DNA of 64,000 bases. It comes from an uncultured Anaerobiospirillum sp. (GTDB lineage: Bacteria; Pseudomonadota; Gammaproteobacteria; Enterobacterales; Succinivibrionaceae). Below the pieces are notes generated by a model. It made no database searches. It had not been told where the DNA came from and saw nothing but the letters and a program-made list of their open reading frames with translations. Each line of letters begins with the position of its first letter. The stretch's first letter is position 1. The stretch spans positions 46,036-110,035 of the forward strand of contig CALXOW010000004.1 of the NCBI GenBank assembly GCA_944390115.1, given 5' to 3'. The position numbers and the translations under genes are program-made. Positions 53,642 through 62,706 of this stretch are shown here, one piece after another.

Positions 53642-53670
53642 TTGTTTAGCCGCGCTAGACTTGTTAAAAT
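53642..53670 (+). promoter_or_regulatory. Candidate promoter of rpoD
   Basis: TTGTTT and TAAAAT are separated by 17 bp, about 50 bp before the rpoD start. Confidence 0.5.
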
Positions 53671-53698
53671 GGAAGTTCGACCGTTTTAGCAAGTCTAG
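53655..53698. promoter_or_regulatory. Long palindrome over the rpoD promoter start
   Basis: CTAGACTTGTTAAAATG (53655-53671) pairs with CGTTTTAGCAAGTCTAG (53682-53698) over 17 positions, two of them G-U, around a 10-base loop and followed by TTTT. The left arm contains the proposed -10, and the centre coincides with the expected transcription start. It could be a DNA operator, or a terminator-like hairpin for upstream transcription. Confidence 0.6.
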
Positions 53699-53719
53699 TT
53701 TTCGTGGGATATTTGTTTG

Positions 53720-55816
53720 ATGGACAATTCCGCAAGCACCGAGTTTAAGCAACTGATTGCCCGTGGTAAGGAGCAGGGCTACCTCACCATCGAAGAGATC
53801 AATGATCTGATCCCACCTGATATTATTTCAGGTGATCAGCTCTCGGTCTTTATCCAGACCTTTATTGATATGGGCATCAGAGTCTGTGAAACCCCACCAG
53901 ATCCTGATGAGCTCTTGATCAACGAGAACTCGCAGTCAGTTGACTCCGAGGACGTTGAAACTGTGGCCTCACAGTTAGACAGCTCGGTCGATATTGGTCG
54001 TACTACCGATCCAGTGCGTATGTATATGCGCGAGATGGGTAATGTCTCACTCTTAACCCGCAAGGACGAGATTGAGATCTCCAAGCGCATCGAGCGTGGC
54101 ACCAACGATGTCCAAAAGTGCATTGTTGAGTACCCAATGGCGATGCAGGAGCTCTTTGCCCGTTTCGACGAAGCCTGCGATCCGGCCACCGAATTACGCT
54201 TTAGCGATATCATTGTCGGCTTTACCGATCCTTATGTCGAGGATGACGCACAGCTGGAGAAGGCGATCGCCCAGGTCGCCAGTACCCGTGCTGCGGTCAA
54301 TGCTGCCGCCGCCGCTGAAAAGGCCAAGAAGGCCGCCAAGCAAGCTGAGCCTGAGCTGGAAGAGCCGGAGATCGTCGATGATGAGGAGCTCGAAGAGCTC
54401 GCCGCTGACATCGACTCTGGTGATATGGTCGACGATGACGAGGACTTAGATTTAGAGGGAGATGAGGAAGCCGTCGAGGATAAGAAGGCGACCAAGAAGG
54501 CTCCAGCTAAGCGTAAGGGCAAGGCTAAGGACGAGGATGAGGCCGAAGTAGCCGATGACGAGGATGAGGGCGATGGCGCCAACTCGTCCAATGACTCCGG
54601 TCCAGATCCTGAGCTGATCAAGCAAAAGTTCCAAGAGCTGCGCGTCCAGTTTGACAAGGTCCAAGCTCTGCGTGACAAGACCGGTGCGGTCAACAAGCGC
54701 AAGTACGAGGAAGAGTTAAAGCGCTTAACCGAGCTCTTCTCGACCTTCCGCTTAGTACCTCAGCAGCTTGAGGCCCTGTTAAATCACATGCGCGACATGA
54801 TGGAGCGCGTCAAGGCTCAAGATCGTCGTATCCGTGAAATTGCGGTCACCCGCTGCGGCATGAAGGTCGAAGACCTGCGTACCTACTACACCGACTCGGC
54901 CAAGGAGTCGAGCATGGAGTGGTATGAGAAGGCAATTAAGCCACGTCGTGCCTACGCCACCCGCTTAAAGGAGTACCGCGATCAGATCGAAAAGTGTGTC
55001 GAGGCCCTGCAAGAAATCGAAAAGGAAGCAGGAATTTCGATTGCACGCTTACGCGAGCTCTCGCGCCGCGTCATGATGGGCGACGCTATGGCCAAGAAGG
55101 CCAAGAAGGAAATGGTTGAGGCCAACTTACGTCTGGTGATCTCCATTGCCAAGAAGTACACCAACCGTGGCTTACTGTTCTTAGACCTGATTCAAGAGGG
55201 CAATATTGGCCTGATGAAGGCGGTCGATAAGTTCGAGTATCGTCGTGGCTACAAGTTCTCGACCTACGCTACTTGGTGGATTCGTCAGGCGATCACCCGT
55301 TCGATTGCCGATCAGGCTCGCACCATCCGTATCCCGGTTCATATGATTGAGACTATCAACAAGCTCAATCGTATCTCCCGTCAGATGCTCCAGGAGAAGG
55401 GCCGTGAGCCAACTCCAGAGGAGTTAGCCGCCAAGATGGGCTTGCCGGAGGAGAAGATCCGCAAGGTCATGAAGATCGCCAAGGAGCCAATTTCCTTGGA
55501 GACCCCAGTTGGTGACGACGATGATTCGCACTTAGGCGACTTCATCGAGGACAGCTCGATTGAGGTGCCATCTGAGGCTGCGACCTCCGAGTCGTTAAAG
55601 GCGGCAATCAACACCGTCTTAGACGAGATGCCACCACGGGAAGCCCAAGTGCTGCGTATGCGCTTTGGTATCGGCATGACCTCGGATCACACCTTAGAAG
55701 AGGTGGGCCGCCAGTTTGGCGTTACCAGGGAGCGCATTAGACAGATAGAGGCTAAAGCGCTGCGCAAGCTGCGCCACCCATGCCGCTCGGCCGGGCTCAA
55801 GGGCTTCTTAGACTAA
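53720..55816 (+). CDS. rpoD: Primary sigma factor RpoD (sigma-70)
   Basis: RpoD directs RNA polymerase to housekeeping promoters. The 698-residue protein has region 1.1 ([21 protein letters not shown]), region 1.2 with [11 protein letters not shown], a long acidic non-conserved region rich in Asp/Glu/Ala/Lys (about 180-300) and region 2 with [22 protein letters not shown] and [13 protein letters not shown]. Region 3 follows with [13 protein letters not shown], and region 4 has the helix-turn-helix [20 protein letters not shown] ending [11 protein letters not shown] 53720 is used. The acidic region is somewhat richer in DDE runs than in E. coli. Confidence 0.98.
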   Translation: MDNSASTEFKQLIARGKEQGYLTIEEINDLIPPDIISGDQLSVFIQTFIDMGIRVCETPPDPDELLINENSQSVDSEDVETVASQLDSSVDIGRTTDPVRMYMREMGNVSLLTRKDEIEISKRIERGTNDVQKCIVEYPMAMQELFARFDEACDPATELRFSDIIVGFTDPYVEDDAQLEKAIAQVASTRAAVNAAAAAEKAKKAAKQAEPELEEPEIVDDEELEELAADIDSGDMVDDDEDLDLEGDEEAVEDKKATKKAPAKRKGKAKDEDEAEVADDEDEGDGANSSNDSGPDPELIKQKFQELRVQFDKVQALRDKTGAVNKRKYEEELKRLTELFSTFRLVPQQLEALLNHMRDMMERVKAQDRRIREIAVTRCGMKVEDLRTYYTDSAKESSMEWYEKAIKPRRAYATRLKEYRDQIEKCVEALQEIEKEAGISIARLRELSRRVMMGDAMAKKAKKEMVEANLRLVISIAKKYTNRGLLFLDLIQEGNIGLMKAVDKFEYRRGYKFSTYATWWIRQAITRSIADQARTIRIPVHMIETINKLNRISRQMLQEKGREPTPEELAAKMGLPEEKIRKVMKIAKEPISLETPVGDDDDSHLGDFIEDSSIEVPSEAATSESLKAAINTVLDEMPPREAQVLRMRFGIGMTSDHTLEEVGRQFGVTRERIRQIEAKALRKLRHPCRSAGLKGFLD

Positions 55817-55885
55817 AGCCCCCGGCCTGCGCGCCAGTTGCGCGCCTGCGCAAGGCCGGTTCCAGGCCATATTGCCTGATGGCAT

Positions 55886-55925
55886 AAAAAGAGCTTCCAA
55901 GGCTGCAAGCTTTGGGGGCTCTTTT
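55886..55925 (+). terminator. Terminator of rpoD
   Basis: AAAAGAGCTTCCAA pairs with TTGGGGGCTCTTTT (with G-U pairs) and ends in a T run, 70 bases after the rpoD stop. Confidence 0.75.
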
Positions 55926-55989
55926 GCGTTATGATGAAGCAACAGAACGCGCCCTGAGCGCTCCAACAAGTGGTTAAGGAAACCAATAA

Positions 55990-56214
55990 ATGACTGAAGC
56001 AGAAATCTTTGACAAGATTGTCGAGATCGTCGACCCTCTTGATCCGATCACCCAAGAGACCGTAGTCAGAGAGTGCGCTGACATCGACTCGCTTGCTTTA
56101 TTCAATATCGTCTTCTTCTACAAGCAGGAAAAGGGCTTGCCTCTGGCTTTAAATGACCTCATTACCTGCAACACGGTCGGCGATATTGTGAAGCTGATCG
56201 CTTCCAAGCAATAG
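55990..56214 (+). CDS. Stand-alone acyl-carrier-like protein
   Basis: The 74-residue acidic protein has the four-helix carrier-protein pattern with the phosphopantetheine attachment motif DSL in CADIDSLALFNIVFFYKQE. It starts with the helix TEAEIFDKIVEIVDP. AAGG lies nine bases before ATG. It is not in a fatty-acid synthesis cluster; the neighbours are rpoD and a HAD phosphatase. It is therefore probably a specialised carrier rather than the main AcpP, which usually carries DSLDTVELVM. The partner enzyme is unknown. Confidence 0.8.
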   Translation: MTEAEIFDKIVEIVDPLDPITQETVVRECADIDSLALFNIVFFYKQEKGLPLALNDLITCNTVGDIVKLIASKQ

Positions 56215-56237
56215 TTTGCCTTAACTGCATCTGACGC

Positions 56238-56265
56238 CTTGGCCGTGCCTGACCGCACGGCCAAG
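56238..56265 (+). terminator. Perfect 11-bp hairpin after the carrier protein gene
   Basis: CTTGGCCGTGC-CTGACC-GCACGGCCAAG is perfect but has no T run after it, so it is a weak terminator or an RNA-stabilising hairpin. Confidence 0.4.
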
Positions 56266-56307
56266 TTGCCTCTGGGGCCGCCACGAAGAGGAGGGCCCCA
56301 AACAAAC

Positions 56308-56342
56308 AAAAAGAAACGGCCGCTCAGCGACCGTTTCTTTTT
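56308..56342. terminator. Bidirectional terminator between carrier protein and HAD genes
   Basis: AAAAAGAAACGG/CCGTTTCTTTTT arms with A and T runs on both sides end the two convergent genes. Confidence 0.85.
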
Positions 56343-56370
56343 GGGTGGGACCTCATGGGTCCAGTGTTAA

Positions 56371-56991
56371 TTACTCAGCTGACGCCTCGTGGTAGAGGCG
56401 CTCGATTTCAGCCCAAACCTCGTCTGGATTATGGCGCCAGAGCAGGCCGTGGATGCCGATCTTGTTGGCGGTATCGATGTTTGCTTGGCTGTCATCGATG
56501 AAGATGCACTCGTCGGCCTTTAAGTGATAGCGCTCGAGTAAGGTGTAGTAGATGCGTTTGTCCGGCTTCTTCATCATCTCTTCGCCTGAGACGACGATAC
56601 CCTCGAAGTCATCTAAGAAGCGGTAGTGGTTAAAGGCATAAGGGAAGGTCTCGGCCGACCAATTGGTTAAACCATAGACCGTAAAGCGCGGATCAGCTTT
56701 GATCTTCTTTAAGAGATCAACACCATCAGCCAGAGCGCCGTGCAGCATCGTGGACCAGCCGCTGTGGTAGAGCTCAATTTCCTTGGTCCACTCAGGATAC
56801 TTTGCGCACAGCTCCTTTACGCCTTCGGCAAAAGGCTTACCTGCGTCCATCTGGGAGTTCCACTCGCCGGTGCAGATCTCAGCTAAGAACTTTTCCATCT
56901 TAGCGTCATCGTTGAAGTATGGGCGATACAGGTAGCGTGGGTCCCAATCGAGCAGCACCCCACCAAAGTCGAAAATTACATTCTTTCTCAC
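56371..56991 (-). CDS. HAD-superfamily (subfamily IA) phosphatase
   Basis: A cytoplasmic haloacid-dehalogenase-type hydrolase resembling YihX-type sugar phosphatases. GTG 56991 is the likely start: GGAG lies eight bases upstream and the protein then begins RKNVIFDFGGVLLDW. The motifs are DFGGVLLD (nucleophile Asp; the second position is Gly-Gly rather than DxD, as in YihX DLGNV), LTNWSAE (motif II), the Lys in MMKKPDKRIYY (motif III) and IFIDDSQANI (motif IV). The substrate is unknown. The longer ORF reading back to 57114 lacks support. Confidence 0.85.
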   Translation of the reverse strand: MRKNVIFDFGGVLLDWDPRYLYRPYFNDDAKMEKFLAEICTGEWNSQMDAGKPFAEGVKELCAKYPEWTKEIELYHSGWSTMLHGALADGVDLLKKIKADPRFTVYGLTNWSAETFPYAFNHYRFLDDFEGIVVSGEEMMKKPDKRIYYTLLERYHLKADECIFIDDSQANIDTANKIGIHGLLWRHNPDEVWAEIERLYHEASAE

Positions 56992-57250
56992 AGCCTTAAC
57001 TCCTATCGCGACGGGCGCAACATGAAAGCGTCCCGCCTTCTTGCTGTAGTTCAAGCATAACGCACCTAATGGGGCTTGAGAATAGATCTGAGAGAAAGAT
57101 GCGACTGGGGCCACAGGCTACCCGCGCCTAAAGCCGCGCCTAAGCCGGATCGTCCTTAAACTACCTTAAACCCGTGTATGCCCCCAACTGAGGGAGCGGG
57201 TGGGGTTTGCTTTTTGTGTGCTACAAAATAGGGCGTCTGACCTGTAGGGG
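56992..57250 (+). other. Divergent intergenic region, left part
   Basis: No gene was seen. It is shared between the HAD gene and the amino-acid transporter; the regulatory palindromes lie just to the right. Confidence 0.3.
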
Positions 57251-57307
57251 CCATTTTGCGGCCCAAAATGGTGCGATTGCGTCGCACCGGCGCGCGGTGA
57301 GTATGAT
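57251..57307 (+). promoter_or_regulatory. Two adjacent palindromes and -10 upstream of the first binding protein
   Basis: CCATTTTG-CGGCC-CAAAATGG (57251-57271) abuts GGTGCGA-TTGCG-TCGCACC (57270-57288). A further half site TCGCACC recurs near 57310. TATGAT at 57302-57307 can serve as the -10, so the second palindrome would cover the -35. This is a plausible repressor site; the regulator is unknown. Confidence 0.5.
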
Positions 57308-57366
57308 CGTCGCACCAAGCACGGTTTCGACCAATGTGTGTCTTAATTCAATTAGGAGATGATTCG

Positions 57367-58143
57367 ATGTCCCATTTCAGTCGTAATTTGGCTTTCTCGG
57401 CATTATTGGCAGGTGCAGCCTTAGCTTTCAGCGCAAGCGCTTTAGCCGAAGACCGAGGCCCATTACGGGTGGGTACTGAATCCTCTTATGCCCCATTTGA
57501 GTTTACCCAAGACGGCAAGCTGGTAGGCTTTGATATCGATTTGGCCGAGGCTGTATGCCAAGAGCTGGGCTATCAGATTGAGTGGGTGCAGATGCCATTT
57601 GACGGCTTAATCCCAGCGATGCTGACCTCGCAGGTTGATATGGCAGTTGCCTCCTTCACCGTCACCGAGGAGCGTGCTAAGCGCATTAACTTCTCTGATC
57701 CTTACTATCGCTCGGGTATTACCTTTGTGGTTCGTGCTGATGACGCTGACAAGTACGCCGCTGGTGCTGATGCCTTAAAGGGCAAGCAGCTGTGTGCCCA
57801 GTTAGGCTCGGTTTCGGCAATGAAGGCTGAGACCTTAAGCCCAGGCATGGTCACCACCTTTAACGACGCCTACGCTGGTTACTTAGAGTTAAAGCAGGGT
57901 GGCTGCGAGGCAATGGTCAACGACCGTCCGGTTAACCAGTACTTCATCAAGACCTCCAAGGGCGCTGAGGGCTTATTAGAGTTAGCTCAGGTCATGGACG
58001 CCGAGGATATGGCTATGGTCATCCCTAAGGGCAATGACGAGCTCTTAGCTGAGGTCAACAAGGCTTTAGCTGCCTTAAAGGCTAATGGCAAGTACGACGA
58101 ACTCTACACCAAGTGGTTTGGTGAGGCCCCAAAGGCTAAATAA
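57367..58143 (+). CDS. Polar amino-acid ABC transporter, binding protein 1
   Basis: A periplasmic family 3 solute-binding protein (ArtJ/HisJ/GlnH type). ATG 57367 has GGAGAT six bases upstream. A cleavable signal (LAFSALLAGAALAFSASALA-E) precedes the mature domain of about 230 residues, with LRVGTESSYAPFEFTQDGKLVGFDIDLAEAV, the Arg-containing EERAKRINFSDPYYRSG ligand region, and a Cys pair (LCAQLGS and QGGCEAM) typical of arginine-binding members. Basic amino acids are the likely ligand by these features, though not proven. It lies upstream of a second binding protein, a permease and an ATPase. Confidence 0.9.
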   Translation: MSHFSRNLAFSALLAGAALAFSASALAEDRGPLRVGTESSYAPFEFTQDGKLVGFDIDLAEAVCQELGYQIEWVQMPFDGLIPAMLTSQVDMAVASFTVTEERAKRINFSDPYYRSGITFVVRADDADKYAAGADALKGKQLCAQLGSVSAMKAETLSPGMVTTFNDAYAGYLELKQGGCEAMVNDRPVNQYFIKTSKGAEGLLELAQVMDAEDMAMVIPKGNDELLAEVNKALAALKANGKYDELYTKWFGEAPKAK

Positions 58144-58145
58144 GG

Positions 58146-58199
58146 CCAGTAGCTGAGCAAAACCAGTAGCTGACCACAGCAGCTGATAAGTAGCTGCCA
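58146..58199 (+). repeat. CCAGTAGCTGA repeats after binding protein 1
   Basis: Four units of 10-17 bp (CCAGTAGCTGAGCAAAA, CCAGTAGCTGACCA, CAGCAGCTGATAA, GTAGCTGCCA) start just after the stop codon. Confidence 0.55.
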
Positions 58200-58260
58200 C
58201 AGCGCGGTCCTGATTTGGGTGAGACCTGAGTTGGGGCGGCGCTGTTGTTATTTTGGGCTA

Positions 58261-58326
58261 GGCTGACTTAGTGCCGGGCACAGGCTGGCTTAGCGCAGTG
58301 CAAGGGCTGACTTGTTGTGGTGCAAG
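58261..58326 (+). repeat. Three exact-period 22-bp tandem units
   Basis: GGCTGACTTAGTGCCGGGCA, GGCTGGCTTAGCGCAGTGCA and GGCTGACTTGTTGTGGTGCA start at 58261, 58283 and 58305. They lie upstream of a TATAAT (58390-58395) and a TTTGCG/CGCAAA palindrome (58355-58374) that probably belong to the promoter of binding protein 2. Confidence 0.7.
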
Positions 58327-58596
58327 GCCCACGCAAACGCTCTTAACATAGATTTTTGCGTGAGTGAGCGCAAAGCTTGGGCTTGCCTGTATAATGTGCG
58401 CTTAGCTTTGCCTTAAAATAGCCCTGAGCGTGGCTCAAAGCAGGGCAAGAAGCGTGAGTACTAACGTGCGCACTGCCCCTTAGCTCAAATTGATTCACGG
58501 TAAGAAGGTGGCCACTTCTTTTTCTTTTTTCGTGGCTTGTCTTGCCTCAACTCAGTTGCGCTGGTGCGTCCTAGGCGCATTGGTGGGAGATATGAT

Positions 58597-59370
58597 ATGT
58601 CATTTTCTTTAAGTGGTGCCCTGAAGTCACTGACGTGCGCCGCTGCTTTATCATGCTGTGCCATTTCTTTTGCTCAGGCTGATACCTTACGCGTCGGTAC
58701 TGAGGCGACCTTTGCGCCGTTTGAGTTTGCCGCTGAAGACGGTTCGCTCACCGGCTTTGATGTCGAGATCATGCAGGCTATCGGCAAAGAAATCGGTTAT
58801 GACGTTGAGATTGTCAATATGCCATTTGACGGCTTAATCCCAGCGATTATGACCGCGCAGCTTGATGCAATTATCGCCGCAATGTCGATTACCCCAGAGC
58901 GTGCTAAGCGTGTGGCTTTCTCTGACCCTTACTATACCTCGGGTCTGTCGGTCTTAATCCGTGAGGAGACCGCTGCCAAGTATCCTAAGGTTGACTCGTT
59001 AAAGGGCCAGCCTTTGTGCGTCCAGATCGGCACCACGGGTGCTATGACCGCTGAGAAGCTGTCCCCAGGTAAGGTTAAGGCCTTCAATACCGAGCCAGAA
59101 GCTTTTATGGAGCTCAAGGCTCGTGGCTGTGAGGGTGTAGTTAACGATCGCCCAATTAATCTGTACTTCTTAGCTCAGAGCAATGCCTCCGAGGGTATCA
59201 CCGAGTTACCTGAGATTTTAACTGCTGAGCAATACGGTATTGCTACGCACTTACACAATAAGGAGCTGCAGGCTAAGATCAACGAGGGCTTAGCTAAGAT
59301 CCGTGCCAACGGCACTTACGATAAGATTTACCAAAAGTGGTTTAAGTTAGCTCCAACTGATAAGGAGTAA
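58597..59370 (+). CDS. Polar amino-acid ABC transporter, binding protein 2
   Basis: A second family 3 periplasmic binding protein of 257 residues. ATG 58597 has GGGAGAT six bases upstream. The signal peptide ends ISFAQA-D. The mature part parallels the first protein (LRVGTEATFAPFEFAAEDGS, MPFDGLIPAIMTAQLDAIIAAM, ERAKRVAFSDPYYTSG, LCVQIGTTGAM, ARGCEGVVNDRP). The two are clearly paralogues but differ throughout, so they may feed the same permease with different ligands. It has its own promoter-like TATAAT at 58390. Confidence 0.9.
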   Translation: MSFSLSGALKSLTCAAALSCCAISFAQADTLRVGTEATFAPFEFAAEDGSLTGFDVEIMQAIGKEIGYDVEIVNMPFDGLIPAIMTAQLDAIIAAMSITPERAKRVAFSDPYYTSGLSVLIREETAAKYPKVDSLKGQPLCVQIGTTGAMTAEKLSPGKVKAFNTEPEAFMELKARGCEGVVNDRPINLYFLAQSNASEGITELPEILTAEQYGIATHLHNKELQAKINEGLAKIRANGTYDKIYQKWFKLAPTDKE

Positions 59371-59379
59371 GCCACTTAA

Positions 59380-59471
59380 CCCCGAGCTAGGGCTTGGTTA
59401 ATGCCGAGCCTGAGTTCGATTGACTCCGAGTCTGGGCTTGATTTCAAGCCAGGGCTTGGTTAGCCCCGAGC
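59380..59471 (+). repeat. Four to five 22-bp CCGAG...GGCTTGRTT tandem units
   Basis: Units begin CCCCGAGCTAGGGCTTGGTT, TGCCGAGCCTGAGTTCGATT and CTCCGAGTCTGGGCTTGATT with a 22-23 bp period. They lead into the hairpin CCGAGCC-GTCA-GGCTCGG (59467-59484), which could be a transcript end or processing site between binding protein and permease. Confidence 0.65.
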
Positions 59472-59601
59472 CGTCAGGCTCGGCGCGCAGCCGTGGGGAC
59501 TTGAGCCCTGCGGCTGTGCTTACTTAGGCAGACGCATCGCCGTTAGGTGTCGCGTTCTGTGAAGCTCACCGCTGTTACAGCGCTTTTGAGAGTGTTACCA
59601 C

Positions 59602-60258
59602 GTGTCGATTCCATTTGACTTGTCCTTAATCTTCGACAGCTTACCGCTGCTGGGTATCGGTGCCTTAGTGACGATTGAGATCACTGCGGTCTCGGTGTTC
59701 TTAGGTACCTGTATTGGTTTAATGGTGGGCATTGCTGAGCTCGCCCGCTATCCTTGGATTCGCATCCCTGCCAAGATCTACGTGGATTTCATCCGTGGTA
59801 CCCCACTGTTAGTCCAGATCTTCATTATCTACTTTGCGCTGCCAATTATCCTCGGCACGCGTATCGAGCCGTTTGTGGCTGCGGTCGCCGCCTGCTCGAT
59901 TAACTCCGGCGCTTACGTTGCCGAAATCTTCCGTGCCGGTATCCAATCGATCGACAAGGGCCAGATGGAAGCAGGTCGCTCCTTAGGTATGAGCTGGACC
60001 CAGACCATGCGCTATATCGTGATTCCGCAGGCCTTCCGTCGTACCATTCCACAACTGGGCAATGAGTTCATTGCGATGTTGAAGGATTCGTCCCTGGTCT
60101 CGGTCATCGGCTTTGAGGAATTAACCCGTAAGGGCCAGCTGGTCATCGCTTCGACCTATGGTTCCTTGGAAATTTGGACTGCGGTAGCCATTATCTACCT
60201 CATCATGACCTTATCCATTACGCGCTTTGTAGCCTTCTTAGAGAAGCGCTTCAAGTAA
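59602..60258 (+). CDS. Polar amino-acid ABC transporter permease
   Basis: An inner-membrane permease of the His/Glu/Gln/Arg family (218 residues, five predicted helices). The EAA-type loop EAGRSLGMSWTQTMRYIVIPQAFRRTIP, which contacts the ATPase, is clear. The N-terminal VDFIRGTPLLVQIF motif is typical of this family. The start is GTG 59602 with a GAGAG-like site. Only one permease gene is present, so a homodimer is expected. The ATPase gene follows after 19 bases. Confidence 0.95.
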   Translation: MSIPFDLSLIFDSLPLLGIGALVTIEITAVSVFLGTCIGLMVGIAELARYPWIRIPAKIYVDFIRGTPLLVQIFIIYFALPIILGTRIEPFVAAVAACSINSGAYVAEIFRAGIQSIDKGQMEAGRSLGMSWTQTMRYIVIPQAFRRTIPQLGNEFIAMLKDSSLVSVIGFEELTRKGQLVIASTYGSLEIWTAVAIIYLIMTLSITRFVAFLEKRFK

Positions 60259-60277
60259 AGTCCCTGCGAGGTAGCAC

Positions 60278-61009
60278 ATGTCAGACGCTATTATCAAGAT
60301 TCGTAATCTGCACAAGAGATTTGGTTCCAACGAAATCCTCCGGGGCATCGACTTAGACGTCGAGAAGTCCGAGGTGGTGGTTATCATTGGTCCATCGGGC
60401 TCAGGTAAGAGTACCTTACTGCGCTGCGTCAATTACTTAGAAGTGCCATCAGACGGCATGATTACGATTGATGGCCAGGACATCACCCGTGATGTCAACA
60501 TCAACACCGTCCGCGCTGAAGTAGGTATGGTGTTCCAGCACTTCAATCTCTTCTCGCACATGACCGTGCTTAAGAACATCACGATGGCTCCGGTCATGGT
60601 GCGCAAGAAGAGTGAGGAAGAGGCCAAGAAGATCGCCTTAGAGCTGTTAGAGCGCGTCGGCTTAAAGGACAAGGCCGACAGCCGTCCAAGCCAGCTCTCT
60701 GGTGGTCAGCAGCAGCGTGTCGCCATTGCGCGTGCCTTAGCGATGCAGCCTAAGATTATGCTCTTTGATGAGCCAACCTCGGCCTTAGACCCTGAGATGG
60801 TTAAGGAAGTACTCGACGTTATGAAGCGCCTGGCGGAGTCGGGTATGACCATGATGATCGTGACCCACGAAATGGGCTTTGCCCGCGAGGTCGCCGACCG
60901 CGTAATCTTTGTTGATGGCGGCAAGATCCTCGAGATGGGTACCCCAGAGCAAGTCTTCGAGCATCCAAAGGAAGCTCGTACCCAAGAGTTCTTAAATAAG
61001 ATTCTCTAA
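60278..61009 (+). CDS. Polar amino-acid ABC transporter ATP-binding protein
   Basis: The cytoplasmic ATPase of the transporter, GlnQ/HisP type, 243 residues. Walker [11 protein letters not shown]-loop [11 protein letters not shown], signature [15 protein letters not shown], Walker [17 protein letters not shown] and the switch His in IVTHEMGF are all intact. GCGAGG precedes ATG by about five bases. It completes the set of two binding proteins, permease and ATPase, and ends at a terminator. Confidence 0.97.
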   Translation: MSDAIIKIRNLHKRFGSNEILRGIDLDVEKSEVVVIIGPSGSGKSTLLRCVNYLEVPSDGMITIDGQDITRDVNINTVRAEVGMVFQHFNLFSHMTVLKNITMAPVMVRKKSEEEAKKIALELLERVGLKDKADSRPSQLSGGQQQRVAIARALAMQPKIMLFDEPTSALDPEMVKEVLDVMKRLAESGMTMMIVTHEMGFAREVADRVIFVDGGKILEMGTPEQVFEHPKEARTQEFLNKIL

Positions 61010-61017
61010 CGCAAGGA

Positions 61018-61041
61018 GGCCGTCGGTGACGGCCTTTCTTG
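61018..61041 (+). terminator. Terminator of the amino-acid transporter
   Basis: GGCCGTC-GGT-GACGGCC is followed by TTTCTT, starting about ten bases after the ATPase stop. Confidence 0.75.
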
Positions 61042-61100
61042 TTTGGTGACGCCGCCTTTCTTCGGGGGCGGTGCCCTTTCTCATTTGGCTCAAAGTTGCC

Positions 61101-61106
61101 TATAAT
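61101..61106 (+). promoter_or_regulatory. -10 element of adk
   Basis: A consensus TATAAT lies 30 bp before the adk start. No good -35 is visible at the normal distance. Confidence 0.5.
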
Positions 61107-61109
61107 TAA

Positions 61110-61793
<684 letters not shown>

Positions 61794-61852
61794 TGCTTGC
61801 CGTAAGCCAGTAATGCTGGCTTGCTTAAGTCAGCCCCGTTCTGGGGCTATGA

Positions 61853-61889
61853 GAAAAAGCCCTGACGTCTTTGGCGTTGGGGCTTTTTC
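61853..61889 (+). terminator. Terminator of adk
   Basis: GAAAAAGCCC/GGGCTTTTTC forms a 10-bp stem, extended inside by TGACG/CGTTG. Two more perfect hairpins lie just before it (AAGCCAG/CTGGCTT near 61804 and AGCCCC/GGGGCT near 61832). Confidence 0.85.
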
Positions 61890-61943
61890 CATGGGGCTAA
61901 AGTCTCTACAATAAGGGCAGGTTTGATTTATGAGGATGAGGTT

Positions 61944-62522
61944 ATGAAGTGGGGTGCTTGGGCTTTGGCCTTAATGGTAGCAAGCAGCAGTGCAGTATGG
62001 GCTGAGGAGCAGGGTGCTGCGCCCCAAGCTGAGGCGCCTGCTGAGAGCACCGCGCAAGCTGCTCAGGCTGCACAGGCCGCGCAAGCCGAAGCTATTGCGG
62101 CAGCTAATGCCACGCAGGGCGTCAACGACGACTTAGCTTTAAGCACAGGCCCAGAGCTGCCTTGCCCTTCGTTCTGGTCAGTGCAGCCTAATCCGAGCGT
62201 GGAAAATTCGCTCTCCTACGTGCATGACTCGGGCGATATCGCCGTGAGCGTCACCTATATCGCCGACCAAAGTGGCTCGGAGGTCAGTGCCGAGACCTTT
62301 GCGCGTGTAGCAGCCGAGCAGATGAACTGCACTATGCCGCTGCGCTCCAACCTCATCGGCCACGCCTGGTCCTTTATCTGCGATGACGGCGAGCTCGAGG
62401 CCATCGTCTATGGGGACGAGGGTGATTTAGTGCTCCTGTCGATCGCCGGGCGCAACGAAAAGACCGAGACCTACTTAGACGGCTTTATCTCCTTCCTGTC
62501 CTACCAGGCCGGTCGCCGCTAG
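61944..62522 (+). CDS. Small periplasmic protein of unknown function
   Basis: The 192-residue product has a signal peptide (MKWGAWALALMVASSSAVWA-E), then an Ala/Gln-rich linker (STAQAAQAAQAAQAEA), then a compact domain with two Cys that may pair (MNCTMPLR and FICDDGE). Features are GDIAVSVTYIADQSGSEVSAETFARVAAE and the C-terminal helix TETYLDGFISFL. ATG 61944 has GAGGA eight bases upstream. The domain plan (short strands, one helix after AETFARVAAEQ, final helix) is like that of the protein at 42879-43352, so the two may be distant relatives. Function unknown. Confidence 0.65.
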   Translation: MKWGAWALALMVASSSAVWAEEQGAAPQAEAPAESTAQAAQAAQAAQAEAIAAANATQGVNDDLALSTGPELPCPSFWSVQPNPSVENSLSYVHDSGDIAVSVTYIADQSGSEVSAETFARVAAEQMNCTMPLRSNLIGHAWSFICDDGELEAIVYGDEGDLVLLSIAGRNEKTETYLDGFISFLSYQAGRR

Positions 62523-62633
62523 AGGTGCTTGGTCGCCGCTCGAGCGTTGCGCGAGACGGTTGCGCTCGAGGCAGGTCGGCTCAGCCTGAATCTACCTGCG
62601 CAAGACTTACATGCGGCCTCAAGCTTGAGGCAC

Positions 62634-62683
62634 TAAAAAAGCCTGACTTCACATCCGGAGAGTGGATCGGGAGGCCAGGCTTT
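62634..62683 (-). terminator. Terminator of the flagellin gene
   Basis: On the minus strand AAAGCCTGG... pairs with CAGGCTTTTTT and ends in a T run, just after the flagellin stop. Between it and the preceding gene, CTCGAGCG/CGCTCGAG forms a perfect 8-bp inverted repeat around 62537-62568. Confidence 0.75.
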
Positions 62684-62706
62684 AGTTGTTTTGAGTTGAA
62701 CCGGAG

